Of a stretch of DNA of 45,318 bases, positions 35,526 to 44,621 are shown in pieces. The DNA lies in NCBI GenBank assembly GCA_002863045.1, contig PKDH01000042.1:1-45318 (forward strand), given 5' to 3'. How positions within the stretch are numbered: position 1 is the stretch's first letter; the number at the start of each line of letters is the position of its first letter. The position numbers and the translations under genes were made by a program. The notes under the pieces are model-generated. The model searched no databases. It was given only the letters and a program-made list of their open reading frames with translations, and had not been told where the DNA came from. The DNA comes from Legionella sp. (GTDB lineage: Bacteria > Pseudomonadota > Gammaproteobacteria > Legionellales > Legionellaceae).

Positions 35526-36368
35526 TTTTAGTTTCCACCGTTTATGTAACCACATCCACTGTTCAGGATGCGCTAAAATGATACGCTCTAGCGCTTCATT
35601 ATAGGCTTTGGTATTTTGATAAAGCGCTTCTTTTTGTGTCGCATAATCACGCCAAGCAATCGGTGGGTAAAACTCTAATACATGCTTGCCGTTGGGTAAG
35701 CGATAACCTGCTGCTGGCACCACCGGGATGCCTGTATTGCGTGATAGTGTAGCGAGACTTCGGTACGTGCCAGCTTTTTTACCAAAAAATTCAACGGCAA
35801 TGCCATCACGGTTACCAATAGAGGCGTGTTGGTCTAGCACAAATACCACCGCCTCTCGTTTATCCAACACATCACTTACATGTTGCAGCGAATTTTTCTT
35901 AGGAATCACCGCAAGTCCAGCCGCATAATAACGCTTAAATAAAATTTTCTCTAACCACTTATGGCCAAGCGTTCGTCTAATAAAATGAAACTTTCCCTGA
36001 TAATTTTTAAAATTAAGCATGCCACCAATCGGTGCGTATTCCCAATTACCAACGTGGGCGGTTAAAATTAACACCCCTTGATGTTGCAAAGCCAAATCAG
36101 CCAAATACTCCTCGCCTCGCACTTCAACTTGAGCTTTAAGCTGCGCCTCACTCATAAAACGCAACATAATGGCTTCTCTGATAGAAGTCATTAAATGAGA
36201 ATAAAAGGCTTTGATCAGATGATTTTGTTGGGCTTTATCAAGTTGTTTACCAAAAACTTGGGTCATATTGGCACGAATGAGACTGCGTCGATACCATAAA
36301 AGACCATAGGCCAATCGCCCAGCCATAGTGATAGGCAAGGCGGTAATTGCCTTTTTAATGCAGTTCAT
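35514..36368 (-). CDS. LpxL-type lipid A acyltransferase
   Basis: 284-residue member of the LpxL/HtrB lysophospholipid acyltransferase family that moves acyl chains from ACP to lipid A precursors at the inner membrane. The HX4E site HVGNWE (105-110), the VLDQHASIGNRDGIAVEFFG block and the C-terminal PEQWMWLHKRWK are typical. The N-terminal membrane anchor is short. Last gene of the fatty-acid operon, overlapping the upstream ketosynthase-like gene by 14 bases. That linkage suggests it uses the operon's own product, as rhizobial LpxXL does, rather than being the main laurate transferase. Confidence 0.85.
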   Translation of the reverse strand: MNCIKKAITALPITMAGRLAYGLLWYRRSLIRANMTQVFGKQLDKAQQNHLIKAFYSHLMTSIREAIMLRFMSEAQLKAQVEVRGEEYLADLALQHQGVLILTAHVGNWEYAPIGGMLNFKNYQGKFHFIRRTLGHKWLEKILFKRYYAAGLAVIPKKNSLQHVSDVLDKREAVVFVLDQHASIGNRDGIAVEFFGKKAGTYRSLATLSRNTGIPVVPAAGYRLPNGKHVLEFYPPIAWRDYATQKEALYQNTKAYNEALERIILAHPEQWMWLHKRWKLKSPK

Positions 36369-37635
36369 GGCATCCCTTCAACACAACACACGCATTCATG
36401 CTCCCAAAACCACGATTTATCACCAACGCATGAGCATCAGGCGGCAGCAAAGCCGGCGTTGTCACAAGGTTCAATGAGTCGCTCTGAGGTGAAGGTGTGG
36501 TTAATGTGGCAATGGTTGGCAGATACTGCTGATGTAAGGCATGGGCGGCTAAAGCGACATCGATTAAACCAGAAGCGGCAAGCGTATGGCCCATGGCCCA
36601 TTTAAACGCACTAACTTGCGGTTTATGTGCAAGTAGCTGGCTAATGGCTTGGGCTTCACTATCATCTGAACAGGGATTACCATTGCCGTGGGCCACCACT
36701 GCTTGAAGTTGAGCTGCAGGTACATGGGTTTGTAGAAGTGTTTGCTGAATCAATTGTTGTAATGGCTGGCCGGTGTTATCAAGAGTAAATAATCCATCAG
36801 CTTCAGAATTAGACCCGCCCCCTAAAACTTCTGCAAAACATAAAGCATCTCGGGCCTGCACGCTTTGTTCACTTTCAAGCACCAAAGCCGCCGCCCCTTC
36901 AGCTAAAATGGTGCCGTTATGTTTTTGATCAAACGGCTTGATACCATCAGGGCTTACCACGCCCAATTGGTCATAATAAAACAATGCTTCCGGCTCGATA
37001 CCTGTGTCATAAGCCACTACCACAGCACGTTCAATTTGACCTGAAATAATTGCATGATATGCCTCCATCACTGCTTGCATACCACTCACAGCATGATTGG
37101 CTATGTTATGGTTCGCGCCTTTAAAGCCATAATGAATGCCGGTATAAGCCAAAACATTGTTCGGTAAAATGCGCAACAACCAGGTTGGGTGAACTTCACT
37201 AAAAAGCTGCTCGGCAAAAGGTTGTAATGCCCCGTTTGTTTTAGCAAGTAAAGTAAGGAAGTCGTATTGCTGGCAGTATTTATTACCAGGCGAACCCACA
37301 TATACGCCTGTTTCATCATTAAATTGTGTGGCGTCGGTTAACTGCTGACGGTAAGCGATTATTTGGCTGTGTTCAATGGCTTGCATGGCGGCATTTATTC
37401 CTAGTACATCTTGGCGCGATACAACTTTGGCAAGCTTTTTATCAGGCAGCATGCGTGCGGCCTTAAAAGATTTAATTTCACCACCTAAGCGATGTGGCCA
37501 GCTTTGCAAAGGCCATTGTTCAATAGGGCCAATGGCACTTTGCCCTTGCTGTAAAGCGCACCACGTGGCTTGAAGCGTGTCACCGGCTGCGGTTAGAGTG
37601 CTTAATCCTGTGATAAATACACGTGGCTTTTTCAT
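36355..37635 (-). CDS. Ketosynthase-like protein lacking the active-site cysteine (chain-length-factor type)
   Basis: 426 residues, FabF fold. The two histidines are kept (AHGNGNP His316; MGHTLAASG His350), but the nucleophile region reads NIANHAVSGMQAV: Ala182 stands where the partner gene has Cys176 (HTACASGGQAL). It therefore should not form the acyl-enzyme and probably pairs with the active ketosynthase as a KS/CLF heterodimer, controlling chain length. ATG 37635 has GGAG 8 bases upstream and overlaps the partner's TGA (ATGA), against a GTG 15 bases earlier. The 1:1 coupled order supports a complex. Confidence 0.85.
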   Translation of the reverse strand: MKKPRVFITGLSTLTAAGDTLQATWCALQQGQSAIGPIEQWPLQSWPHRLGGEIKSFKAARMLPDKKLAKVVSRQDVLGINAAMQAIEHSQIIAYRQQLTDATQFNDETGVYVGSPGNKYCQQYDFLTLLAKTNGALQPFAEQLFSEVHPTWLLRILPNNVLAYTGIHYGFKGANHNIANHAVSGMQAVMEAYHAIISGQIERAVVVAYDTGIEPEALFYYDQLGVVSPDGIKPFDQKHNGTILAEGAAALVLESEQSVQARDALCFAEVLGGGSNSEADGLFTLDNTGQPLQQLIQQTLLQTHVPAAQLQAVVAHGNGNPCSDDSEAQAISQLLAHKPQVSAFKWAMGHTLAASGLIDVALAAHALHQQYLPTIATLTTPSPQSDSLNLVTTPALLPPDAHALVINRGFGSMNACVVLKGCHELH

Positions 37636-38924
37636 GCGTTGGCACTCCACTCTGGATGCTTAAATAACAAACAACTATTTGAACCACCAAATCCAAATGA
37701 ATTCGATAACACCACTCCAAGCGACTTCTGCCTTGGGCCATCGGTCACATAATCTAAATCACATTCAGGGTCAGCGGTGGTAAGATTTTTGGTGGCCGGA
37801 ATAACACCATGTTTAATGGCAAGCACCGATAAAACTGCCTCTAGCGCGCCTGCACCGGCAATAAGATGGCCGGTTTGGCTTTTTGTACCACTAACAGGCA
37901 AGGTTTTAGCATACGTGTCAAATACAGCTTTGATGGCATTGGTTTCACTTAAATCATTCATTTTAGTTGAAGTACCATGAGCATTGATATAATCGACCTC
38001 ACACTTTTTAATTTGCGCACTTTTTAGCGCGCCTTTGATGGCCTGTATGGCACCATCTCCATTAGGATGAGAATCTGTGATGCGATAAGAACTTAATGAA
38101 TTGCCTTCACCCGCGAGTTCAGCATATATATGAGCGCCACGATTTTGCGCTTTTTGCCATTCCTCTAGAATAAGAAACGCCGCTCCCTCCCCCAACACAA
38201 AACCATTACGTGTTTTATCAAAAGGACGGCTGGCGCGCCAAGGCGTAGCATTATCATTGGATAAAGCACCTAACAAACAAAAACTTGATAAGCCAATAGG
38301 ATTAATCATCGAATCAAAGCCGCCAGCTAGCATATAATCGGCATCACCGCGTTTAATGGCTTGCATGGCCAGCCCCAATGCTTGTCCACCTGAGGCGCAG
38401 GCAGTATGTACGGAGGTTGCAAAGCCTTTCAAACCAAATTCCTGAATTAATAACGATAAACCGGTATTGGCAATGGTTTTACCAAAATCAGCTAATTGAT
38501 ACGTTTTTTGCGGTTGTTCGGGCAAAATAGACCAATCAATTTGACCGGATGGCGCACAGTGGCGTTGAAAATTATGTAAAAACTCAAATTCAGCTGTCAT
38601 CATACCACTGCCAGCTACCACGCCCCACCGCGTATCAGTGCCAAGCGTTGGCATAATGCCAGCATCATCAAAGGCTTGCCAGGCAGCTTCTAGTGCAAAA
38701 CGCGTAAAATTAACCGCAAAACGCGTGTGCTTTTTCTGGCGGGTAAAAATAGGTGAGAACTGTTTAACTTCGGCGGCAATGGTGGTTGGAAAGTGACTTG
38801 CCTCAAATTGCTGAATCGGCGCAATACCTGAGTGTCCTTTTAATAATTGCTGCCAGGTGCTGGCAACATCGTTGCCCAAAGGCGAAATAACGCCTATCCC
38901 TGTTATCGCCACACGTCGAGTCAT
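37632..38924 (-). CDS. Beta-ketoacyl-ACP synthase II (FabF-like)
   Basis: 430 residues with the complete catalytic triad: Cys176 (HTACASGG), His316 (NAHGTSTKMND) and His353 (TGHLIAGAGALEAV). Elongates acyl-ACP with malonyl-ACP. Coupled by ATGA overlaps to the double-hotdog gene upstream and the cysteine-less ketosynthase downstream. Not the housekeeping fabF by context; more likely one half of a dedicated elongation pair, comparable to FabF2XL/FabF1XL of rhizobia or KS/CLF pairs of type II polyketide-like systems. Confidence 0.9.
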   Translation of the reverse strand: MTRRVAITGIGVISPLGNDVASTWQQLLKGHSGIAPIQQFEASHFPTTIAAEVKQFSPIFTRQKKHTRFAVNFTRFALEAAWQAFDDAGIMPTLGTDTRWGVVAGSGMMTAEFEFLHNFQRHCAPSGQIDWSILPEQPQKTYQLADFGKTIANTGLSLLIQEFGLKGFATSVHTACASGGQALGLAMQAIKRGDADYMLAGGFDSMINPIGLSSFCLLGALSNDNATPWRASRPFDKTRNGFVLGEGAAFLILEEWQKAQNRGAHIYAELAGEGNSLSSYRITDSHPNGDGAIQAIKGALKSAQIKKCEVDYINAHGTSTKMNDLSETNAIKAVFDTYAKTLPVSGTKSQTGHLIAGAGALEAVLSVLAIKHGVIPATKNLTTADPECDLDYVTDGPRQKSLGVVLSNSFGFGGSNSCLLFKHPEWSANA

Positions 38925-39799
38925 ACAAGTCCTTGAGAATCAATGGTTAAGACTAAATCAGCTACACATACTCGCTTTTTAGCAACTTCACTGCGAAATC
39001 GTAAAATAAGGGGCTTGTCTTGGTGTGCTAAAACTTGCATCTCACAATCAATCACATCACCTGGGCGCACAAATTCGTTCATTTTAATTTTGCGAAGCGC
39101 GGTTATTTGATATTGTCTACCCCAAGCAACCTGGCTTAAAAACCACTTAGCTAAATTCATTTTGCATTCAAGCAAAGCCGTCATTGGTAATACAGGCATA
39201 CAAGGAAAATGGTCTGGGAAAAATGGCAGCGTATCAACGATTTTTTTCTGTGCCAACACCCGCTTACCTGATTCAATCTGTGTGATTGAATCAAACTGAA
39301 ATAGTTGCTCGGACATGGTAGCACCAGGCGTGCTCGATGAGATTTTTACCAAAGATGGCTGCATTAATTGCTCAAATTGAGCTTTCACTTCTGCTGTGTC
39401 AATAAAATCGATCATGGGCAGCAAAGGGCCTAATGCGCCTTCAACGGTAAAAACACATTGACCATCAACCAATGCTTGCCCATGGTAATGCACAGCGTGT
39501 TCATCCAGATGCTCAATGGTAGCCTCTAGCTGCAGATTTTCATGCACATACACAGGTCGCAAGGGGCACACTTGGGCTACCACCCCTGCCACCGGACGAT
39601 ATTGAAAATCTAATGTTTGCATCACATTCCACGCCGCAAGTTGGCCTATGGCCTCACCAATAAAGGCGGTAACAAAATGCGGGGGTGACTCCGCTTTTGA
39701 GGGGGTTAGGTAGTAATCCTGGCTACTCACCTGCTTGATTCCTTGAGTAAATTTACCAGGAATTAAGCAAGTGATATGATCGATAAACAAAAAACGCAT
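38921..39799 (-). CDS. Double-hotdog 3-hydroxyacyl-ACP dehydratase-like protein
   Basis: 292 residues that appear to hold two hotdog folds. The second half has FFPDHFPCMPVLPMTALLE, a FabZ-like active site (His of HFP, Glu of LLE), and the closing KMNEFVRPGD strand. The first half has AFIGEAIGQLAAWNV and YVHENLQLEATIEHL, hotdog-like but without the HFP site. Expected to dehydrate 3-hydroxyacyl chains. About twice the length of FabZ. Abuts the ACP stop (TAA directly before ATG) and overlaps the ketosynthase start (ATGA). Confidence 0.75.
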   Translation of the reverse strand: MRFLFIDHITCLIPGKFTQGIKQVSSQDYYLTPSKAESPPHFVTAFIGEAIGQLAAWNVMQTLDFQYRPVAGVVAQVCPLRPVYVHENLQLEATIEHLDEHAVHYHGQALVDGQCVFTVEGALGPLLPMIDFIDTAEVKAQFEQLMQPSLVKISSSTPGATMSEQLFQFDSITQIESGKRVLAQKKIVDTLPFFPDHFPCMPVLPMTALLECKMNLAKWFLSQVAWGRQYQITALRKIKMNEFVRPGDVIDCEMQVLAHQDKPLILRFRSEVAKKRVCVADLVLTIDSQGLV

Positions 39800-40213
39800 T
39801 TATAAAGCAACTTCGCCCATCTTTTGATCTTTAGTAGCTTGTACTACTAGTTTACAAAAGGTTTGTACGGTAAATAGCGTTGGAATGTCATTGACTTTGA
39901 GTGTATCGCCAAAATACTGAGCAGGCACTTCGGATAAGTATTGTTTAAGAGTCGTCATGCCCTCGGCTGTGACCATGCCTTTTTGCTCAAATTGCGCTTC
40001 GGATAACTCGCCTCGTGCGCTTTTTTGCAGCTGACCACGTGGAATTTTAATCTCAAATTCTTTTTCTAATTGAAAAACTAAATCTAGGAAATCAATTGAC
40101 TCAGCGCCTAAATCGGCAATCAAGCGGCTATCTGGCGTCATGTCTTCTTCTTCGATAACGAGCACATCAGCGATAATGCTTCGTACTTTAGGATAAACGC
40201 TCTCGGCATTCAT
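39800..40213 (-). CDS. Specialised acyl carrier protein (AcpXL-like)
   Basis: 137 residues, longer than housekeeping AcpP (about 78 aa). The phosphopantetheine site is in IADLGAESIDFLDLVFQLE (Ser39), then the helix III region EFEIKIPRGQLQ. An insertion and a C-terminal extension (about 65-137) distinguish it; specialised ACPs such as rhizobial AcpXL are also enlarged. GTGAGG 7-8 bases before the ATG gives a strong start, and a 127-base gap to the upstream reductase may hold its own promoter. Carries the growing chain for this operon. Confidence 0.88.
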   Translation of the reverse strand: MNAESVYPKVRSIIADVLVIEEEDMTPDSRLIADLGAESIDFLDLVFQLEKEFEIKIPRGQLQKSARGELSEAQFEQKGMVTAEGMTTLKQYLSEVPAQYFGDTLKVNDIPTLFTVQTFCKLVVQATKDQKMGEVAL

Positions 40214-40340
40214 GGTTTTTTCCTCACACTCTTAAAATTAAGCAAATTGATAATGGCTTTTAAAGGCACTGTAAACGTACAACAAAAGCCAGAGTATATC
40301 ATAAAATTTTGATTAACCAGCTTTAAAAAATGCGTCAATT

Positions 40341-41090
40341 TCAGCCCATCTGGCTGTATCCGGCATCCACACATATGACCTGCCCGTTAATCATACGAGC
40401 CTCGGGTAAACACATAAGATAAAGCGTATTGGCCACATCTTCAGCTGTTAAAGGCGAGGCTGAAAGCGTACGACTTTGTGCTTCTTGTAATAATTGCTCA
40501 CGATTAGGAAAATGCTTTAGCGCATCGGTATCAACTACCCCGGCTGATACAGTATTTACCGTAATATCAAAGGCGGCCATCTCAAGGCTTAGTGAGCGTA
40601 CCAACGCTTCAAGTGCTGCTTTTGAAGCGCCGATAAATGCATAATTAGGAATGGCACGATGCGCTCCGAGGCTTGAGAGAGCCAATACCCGCCCGCCTGC
40701 TGACATCAAGGTATGCCCTTCTACTACCAAATGATTGAGTGCCAACGCATTGGTATGCAAACACCAATCCCAATGTTTGGTCGACATTTTTAACGCCGGT
40801 TTAAGCACGCCACTGGCAGCATTACTGATTAAAAAATCAAGATGGTTAAAATGCGTTTTGAATGTTTCGAATAGGGTTTGCACCGAAGCTTTGTCAGCGA
40901 CATTGGCTTGAATGGCATGAGCTTGGCGCCCTTTATCTCGTAGAATTTGCACTAATTCATCAGCGGCATCTGAACTATTGTAATACACCAGCGCGATATC
41001 ACAGCCATGCTCGGCAAGTTTTAACGCTGTCGCACGACCAATACCACGCGCGCCTCCGGTAATTAAAGCAACTTTATCTTTAAATATCAC
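40341..41090 (-). CDS. fabL: FabL-type enoyl-ACP reductase (SDR family)
   Basis: 249-residue short-chain dehydrogenase/reductase. Cofactor loop TGGARGIGRA (11-20). The catalytic Tyr150 and Lys157 stand in NYAFIGASK, a Y-x6-K spacing typical of FabI/FabL enoyl reductases, not the Y-x3-K of FabG. GVVDTDALKHFPNREQLL also matches FabL. It would reduce trans-2-enoyl-ACP with NADPH. The start is GTG (41090). Upstream of the ACP gene in the same direction, so it can complete the elongation cycle together with the dehydratase and ketosynthases; no ketoreductase is present here, so FabG must come from elsewhere. Confidence 0.8.
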   Translation of the reverse strand: MIFKDKVALITGGARGIGRATALKLAEHGCDIALVYYNSSDAADELVQILRDKGRQAHAIQANVADKASVQTLFETFKTHFNHLDFLISNAASGVLKPALKMSTKHWDWCLHTNALALNHLVVEGHTLMSAGGRVLALSSLGAHRAIPNYAFIGASKAALEALVRSLSLEMAAFDITVNTVSAGVVDTDALKHFPNREQLLQEAQSRTLSASPLTAEDVANTLYLMCLPEARMINGQVICVDAGYSQMG

Positions 41091-41153
41091 AGCCTACCTA
41101 CTCCCTTTAAAAAGGCTTAAAACTAGCGTGCGCGCGCTTGGGTGTCAACTTTG

Positions 41154-41621
41154 TTAAAAAGGAATATCGTCATCCAATTCATCAAACGCCTCTTGACTTA
41201 CCTGTTGCGGTTGTGCTGATTTTTTTGGGGTGGGCTTAGAAGATGACGGTGTAAAAGAAGTGTTTTGGTCCATCTGCGCACCACCTTTACTATCAAGCAG
41301 CTGAATATCACTGGCAACAATTTCAGTGGTGTATTTATCTTGACCCTGTTGGTCTTGCCATTTACGTGTTCTTAGGCTGCCCTCAACATATAATTTAGTG
41401 CCTTTGCGTACATATTCACCTGCGATTTCACCGAGACGATTAAAGCACACCACACGATGCCATTCTGTGCGTTCTTGTTTATCACCGGTTTGTTTGTCTT
41501 TCCATACTTCGCTTGTTGCCAAAGAAAGTGTCGCAACCGCATTACCATTGGGCATGTAGCGCACTTCAGGTTCAACACCAATATTACCCACTAAAATTAC
41601 TTTATTTACACCTCGAGCCAT
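41154..41621 (-). CDS. ssb: Single-stranded DNA-binding protein
   Basis: 155 residues. N-terminal OB fold ([55 protein letters not shown]), a flexible Gln/Ser/Pro linker, and the acidic tip DELDDDIPF that recruits replication and repair proteins. AGGAG precedes the ATG. Downstream of a YajR-like MFS gene, as in many gammaproteobacteria. Confidence 0.97.
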   Translation of the reverse strand: MARGVNKVILVGNIGVEPEVRYMPNGNAVATLSLATSEVWKDKQTGDKQERTEWHRVVCFNRLGEIAGEYVRKGTKLYVEGSLRTRKWQDQQGQDKYTTEIVASDIQLLDSKGGAQMDQNTSFTPSSSKPTPKKSAQPQQVSQEAFDELDDDIPF

Positions 41622-41652
41622 GAAATCTCCTGCCAGGTTGGGAAAAAACCGA

Positions 41653-42831
41653 TTATAGCGAAGATGCTGTGGTTTTCATAGGTAAAACCATGAGCCCCCA
41701 AATACCAGCAATGCCCGCATTCATCAACCACACCCCCAACATACCGCTCGATTGATAAACAAAGCCGGCACTCACACCCCCTACAAAAATTCCTAAAAAT
41801 TGGCTACTTGAATACACCCCCATGGCCGTACCCTTGGTCGTTGGTGTGGTAAGTTTAGTAATAAGTGCCGGTAAATTGGCTTCAAGTACATTAAATACCA
41901 CAAAATACAATGTCACAAAGCTTGAAAACCACCACCATGACTGACTAAAAAATGCTAAACCTAATTGACTTACCATTGTTAGCAACACAGAGGCTATGAA
42001 CACCGGTTTAATCCATTGTTTTTTTTCTGCGATATAAATGATCATCGCCATTAAGATAAAAGCACCCAGCATGATTGGCAGATAAAAATGCCAGGAAGCC
42101 GTGATTTTTTGTTGATTTGTATAAGCTTTAAGCATCAAAGGCAATACAAAAAAAGTCGCTGTTAAAATAAAGTGTTGAAAAAAAATACCCAGATTTAAGC
42201 GCCACAAATGCTGATTACTTAATACAGGTTTAAACAACGACCAGCGCGACCCCGATGGGGCAATACCTGTGCCGGCAGGTGTTGGAATCACATAATACAC
42301 CAAGCCTATACCGCTCAAAGCCAATAAAGCTGATACATAAAAAATACTCGAAAGTCCATATACATGGGTAAGGGCGGGGCTTATAACCATGGCCAAACTA
42401 AAAGATACGCCAATGCTCACGCCGATGACCGCCATGGCTTGTGTGCGTTTTGCAGGCTCGGTTAAATCGGCCATGAGTGCAATTAAAACGCTACCAATGG
42501 CACCCGCACCCTGCAAAATACGTGCAGCTATCATGCCATAAATTGATTGGGTTAAAGCGCCTATCAGGCTGCCGCACATAAAAAGCAGTAAACCTAGCGT
42601 GATGATTTTTTTGCGCCCCACATAATCAGAAAGCCACCCAAAAGGAATTTGTAAAAGACCTTGAGTTAAACCATAGCTGCCGAGTGCCACCCCAATTAAT
42701 GTTGGCGTCGCATATGCTAAGTTTGGCGCAAATAACGTAAAGACTGGAATGAGCATAAATAAGCCTAGCATGCGAAACGCAAATACTAGAGCAATTGGTA
42801 TCACCGTGTGGCGCCAGGGTAATTTTGACAA
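41653..42831 (-). CDS. YajR-like MFS transporter
   Basis: 392 residues, 12 membrane segments. [16 protein letters not shown] in helix 1, SDYVGRKKI in the helix 2-3 loop (motif A) and [19 protein letters not shown] fit the YajR group of drug-efflux-type facilitators; the C-terminal YAM domain of E. coli YajR (454 aa) is absent. The start appears to be TTG at 42831 without a good Shine-Dalgarno, so initiation is probably weak. It is 31 bases before ssb. A palindrome overlaps its likely promoter. Substrate unknown. Confidence 0.8.
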   Translation of the reverse strand: MSKLPWRHTVIPIALVFAFRMLGLFMLIPVFTLFAPNLAYATPTLIGVALGSYGLTQGLLQIPFGWLSDYVGRKKIITLGLLLFMCGSLIGALTQSIYGMIAARILQGAGAIGSVLIALMADLTEPAKRTQAMAVIGVSIGVSFSLAMVISPALTHVYGLSSIFYVSALLALSGIGLVYYVIPTPAGTGIAPSGSRWSLFKPVLSNQHLWRLNLGIFFQHFILTATFFVLPLMLKAYTNQQKITASWHFYLPIMLGAFILMAMIIYIAEKKQWIKPVFIASVLLTMVSQLGLAFFSQSWWWFSSFVTLYFVVFNVLEANLPALITKLTTPTTKGTAMGVYSSSQFLGIFVGGVSAGFVYQSSGMLGVWLMNAGIAGIWGLMVLPMKTTASSL

Positions 42832-42882
42832 ATCGTTTACATCGCTGATGAAGTTGACAGAGGATAATGTTACAAATTTGCA

Positions 42883-42917
42883 CTTATTTACACAAGCGTT
42901 TGACAGGTGTAAATAAG
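42883..42917. promoter_or_regulatory. Inverted repeat over the MFS promoter
   Basis: CTTATTTACAC (42883-42893) and GTGTAAATAAG (42907-42917) are perfect reverse complements, 13 bases apart. On the minus strand TTGTGT (within the repeat), a 17-base spacer and TAACAT make a possible promoter for the MFS gene, with the repeat over its -35. No T-run follows, so an operator is likelier than a terminator. Confidence 0.45.
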
Positions 42918-43026
42918 CATTTGTCCATTGAGGCTAATGGTTATAGCCGCTCATATTTTAGTTAACAGGTCTTACAATAGCACGAGATATTCTATCCATA
43001 TCTTGCTCAAGGTTACTTAGTAAGTC

Positions 43027-43725
43027 TCAGTTAATAATCGTTCCAGGACGACGAGCTGATAATTCTTGCGCTGCTTGGCTTCTTTGTTTCCAATGTTCTT
43101 GGCCAAACATCATAAACTGTTCAGCGTCTTTAATTAGTTGAGTGCTATCCGACTCAAACAAACGATGACAATACGGGTCAATTGCTTGATAGGTTGCCCT
43201 ACCGAGCTTTTCAGTCGATATCAGGCCAGCAGCAAACCCGGCGATAATAGCAAGGCCCAAAATCGCACCAGCCAAACCTGCTACTGGTAACATGGCCAAG
43301 CTTATCGCCACAGCCGTGACGGTCATAAACGCTAAAATGGTTGCCATTACCGTTAAACATTTTAGAGCAGCCGCACAAAGCGCTTCTGGCCATGTTCTAG
43401 CTAATGCCCGCACCTCATTTAATTTCTCTTGAAAATCGTGCAACTCTTTTTCATTTGCCGCATCATTCCAATCTTTAAAGTTGTTAGTTTCCGCATACTT
43501 TGTATTAGAGTTTTGATGATATATTGGAATTGCCTCAGTCATAATCGTTAAAAGCCGCGCCGCCCTCTGCACATCTTTTTCACTATACTTGGATAAATTT
43601 TGCTGAAACGTTTCGACTTTTTTACAAAAATCTATAAAAGCGTTTTGAACGTTACAGTTTGTAAAGTGATGGGTTTGAAGCGTAGCAAATTGTACATTAA
43701 ACGCCTGCTGTTCTAATTGAGCCAT
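43027..43725 (-). CDS. Hypothetical protein with membrane hairpin
   Basis: 232 residues. Residues 1-115 are helical and polar (coiled-coil-like around 34-115). Two long hydrophobic segments stand at about 118-143 (CLTVMATILAFMTVTAVAIS) and 146-168 (VAGLAGAILGLAIIAGFAAG). The C-terminal 60 residues are polar, ending in basic ARRPG. No signal peptide and no known family. This layout (coiled coil, paired membrane segments, polar tail) is common among membrane-inserting secreted proteins of intracellular bacteria, but nothing here proves export. Alone between the MFS promoter and the mevalonate genes. Confidence 0.65.
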   Translation of the reverse strand: MAQLEQQAFNVQFATLQTHHFTNCNVQNAFIDFCKKVETFQQNLSKYSEKDVQRAARLLTIMTEAIPIYHQNSNTKYAETNNFKDWNDAANEKELHDFQEKLNEVRALARTWPEALCAAALKCLTVMATILAFMTVTAVAISLAMLPVAGLAGAILGLAIIAGFAAGLISTEKLGRATYQAIDPYCHRLFESDSTQLIKDAEQFMMFGQEHWKQRSQAAQELSARRPGTIIN

Positions 43726-43775
43726 AAACGAATGCCTGTTGCTTTAAAAAAACCATCATAAAATAACTATGATTT

Positions 43776-44621
43776 TTAATCAAACTGTTGAAAAATATTT
43801 TCCTCTGTCGCTAAAATTTGTAATTGCTCAACACGTAAAGTATGTAGAACATGATTGATATCTTTACGCGGCACAATAAATAACCAAACATCGGCACCAA
43901 GCGCGCCACACCCCTTGGCCGCCAAAGCTTTAATTTTTTTTTGCCAAATATTAAGTTTTTTTAGCGACGCTTCGAGCGTTAAATGTTGGCTGACTAACGC
44001 CTGCTGATAATCATTCACACAATTAATAATGGTATTTTCATCTTGATGCAAAAAAGCTTGATAAGCGTTTTGTACAATATCAGAGAGCGCGCTGGTGTCC
44101 AAAGCTCGGGTTTGCTGGATTAAATGTTCGTGCGTGGCAAGCTTGATACCGCTTCGTACCAACACAAACGATAGATTTGGAAAAGGCCAAGCAAGTGTAT
44201 CCAGGCATTGTGCGTTATTGATATACACACATTGTTGTTGGGTTTGGGCTAATACATCATAGCCGCTGGGTAATAAGCCCTGCTCTGCTTGCGCATACTG
44301 CCGATAAGTCACCCATAGAGCTTCGTTGGTAAGCTCGCGATTGTGTGTTTGAGCGGCTAGATAAGCACCGATAAATTGCGCACTTGATGCACCCATACCA
44401 CCCAAGCCCTGATAGGGGTCATGAAAGATTAAACCGGGCTTTTTAAAAGTCTGGTCATGCCAAAATAAACCAGCGGGAGAATGAGGATGAAATGGCTTTG
44501 CATCATGCTTGGTTAGGCTTAACTCAAAACATGGTGTGGTGGTTAAGATAAGCGCACTGCCTTGATAAAGCGCGGCGTACTCGCCTAAAAAAAACGTTTT
44601 AGCCGGAATACGCCAGGTCAT
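43776..44621 (-). CDS. GHMP kinase, probably mevalonate-pathway kinase
   Basis: 281 residues. GHMP-kinase motif 1 (IPAKTFFLGEYAALYQG), ATP loop GLGGMGASSAQF (72-83), a likely catalytic Asp in LPSGYDVLAQ (Asp122) and a motif 3-like AAKGCGALGADVW. It overlaps the HMG-CoA reductase stop (ATGA), so it most likely phosphorylates mevalonate or phosphomevalonate in isopentenyl diphosphate synthesis. It is shorter than typical mevalonate kinases (about 300-330 aa), and which of the two steps it performs cannot be told from sequence inspection. Confidence 0.75.
   Translation of the reverse strand: MTWRIPAKTFFLGEYAALYQGSALILTTTPCFELSLTKHDAKPFHPHSPAGLFWHDQTFKKPGLIFHDPYQGLGGMGASSAQFIGAYLAAQTHNRELTNEALWVTYRQYAQAEQGLLPSGYDVLAQTQQQCVYINNAQCLDTLAWPFPNLSFVLVRSGIKLATHEHLIQQTRALDTSALSDIVQNAYQAFLHQDENTIINCVNDYQQALVSQHLTLEASLKKLNIWQKKIKALAAKGCGALGADVWLFIVPRKDINHVLHTLRVEQLQILATEENIFQQFD

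Noticed and set aside
40341..41090. Calling the SDR in the lipid operon FabG (ketoreductase)
   Set aside because: Tyr-Lys spacing is Y-x6-K, the enoyl-reductase form, and the DALKHFPNRE block matches FabL.
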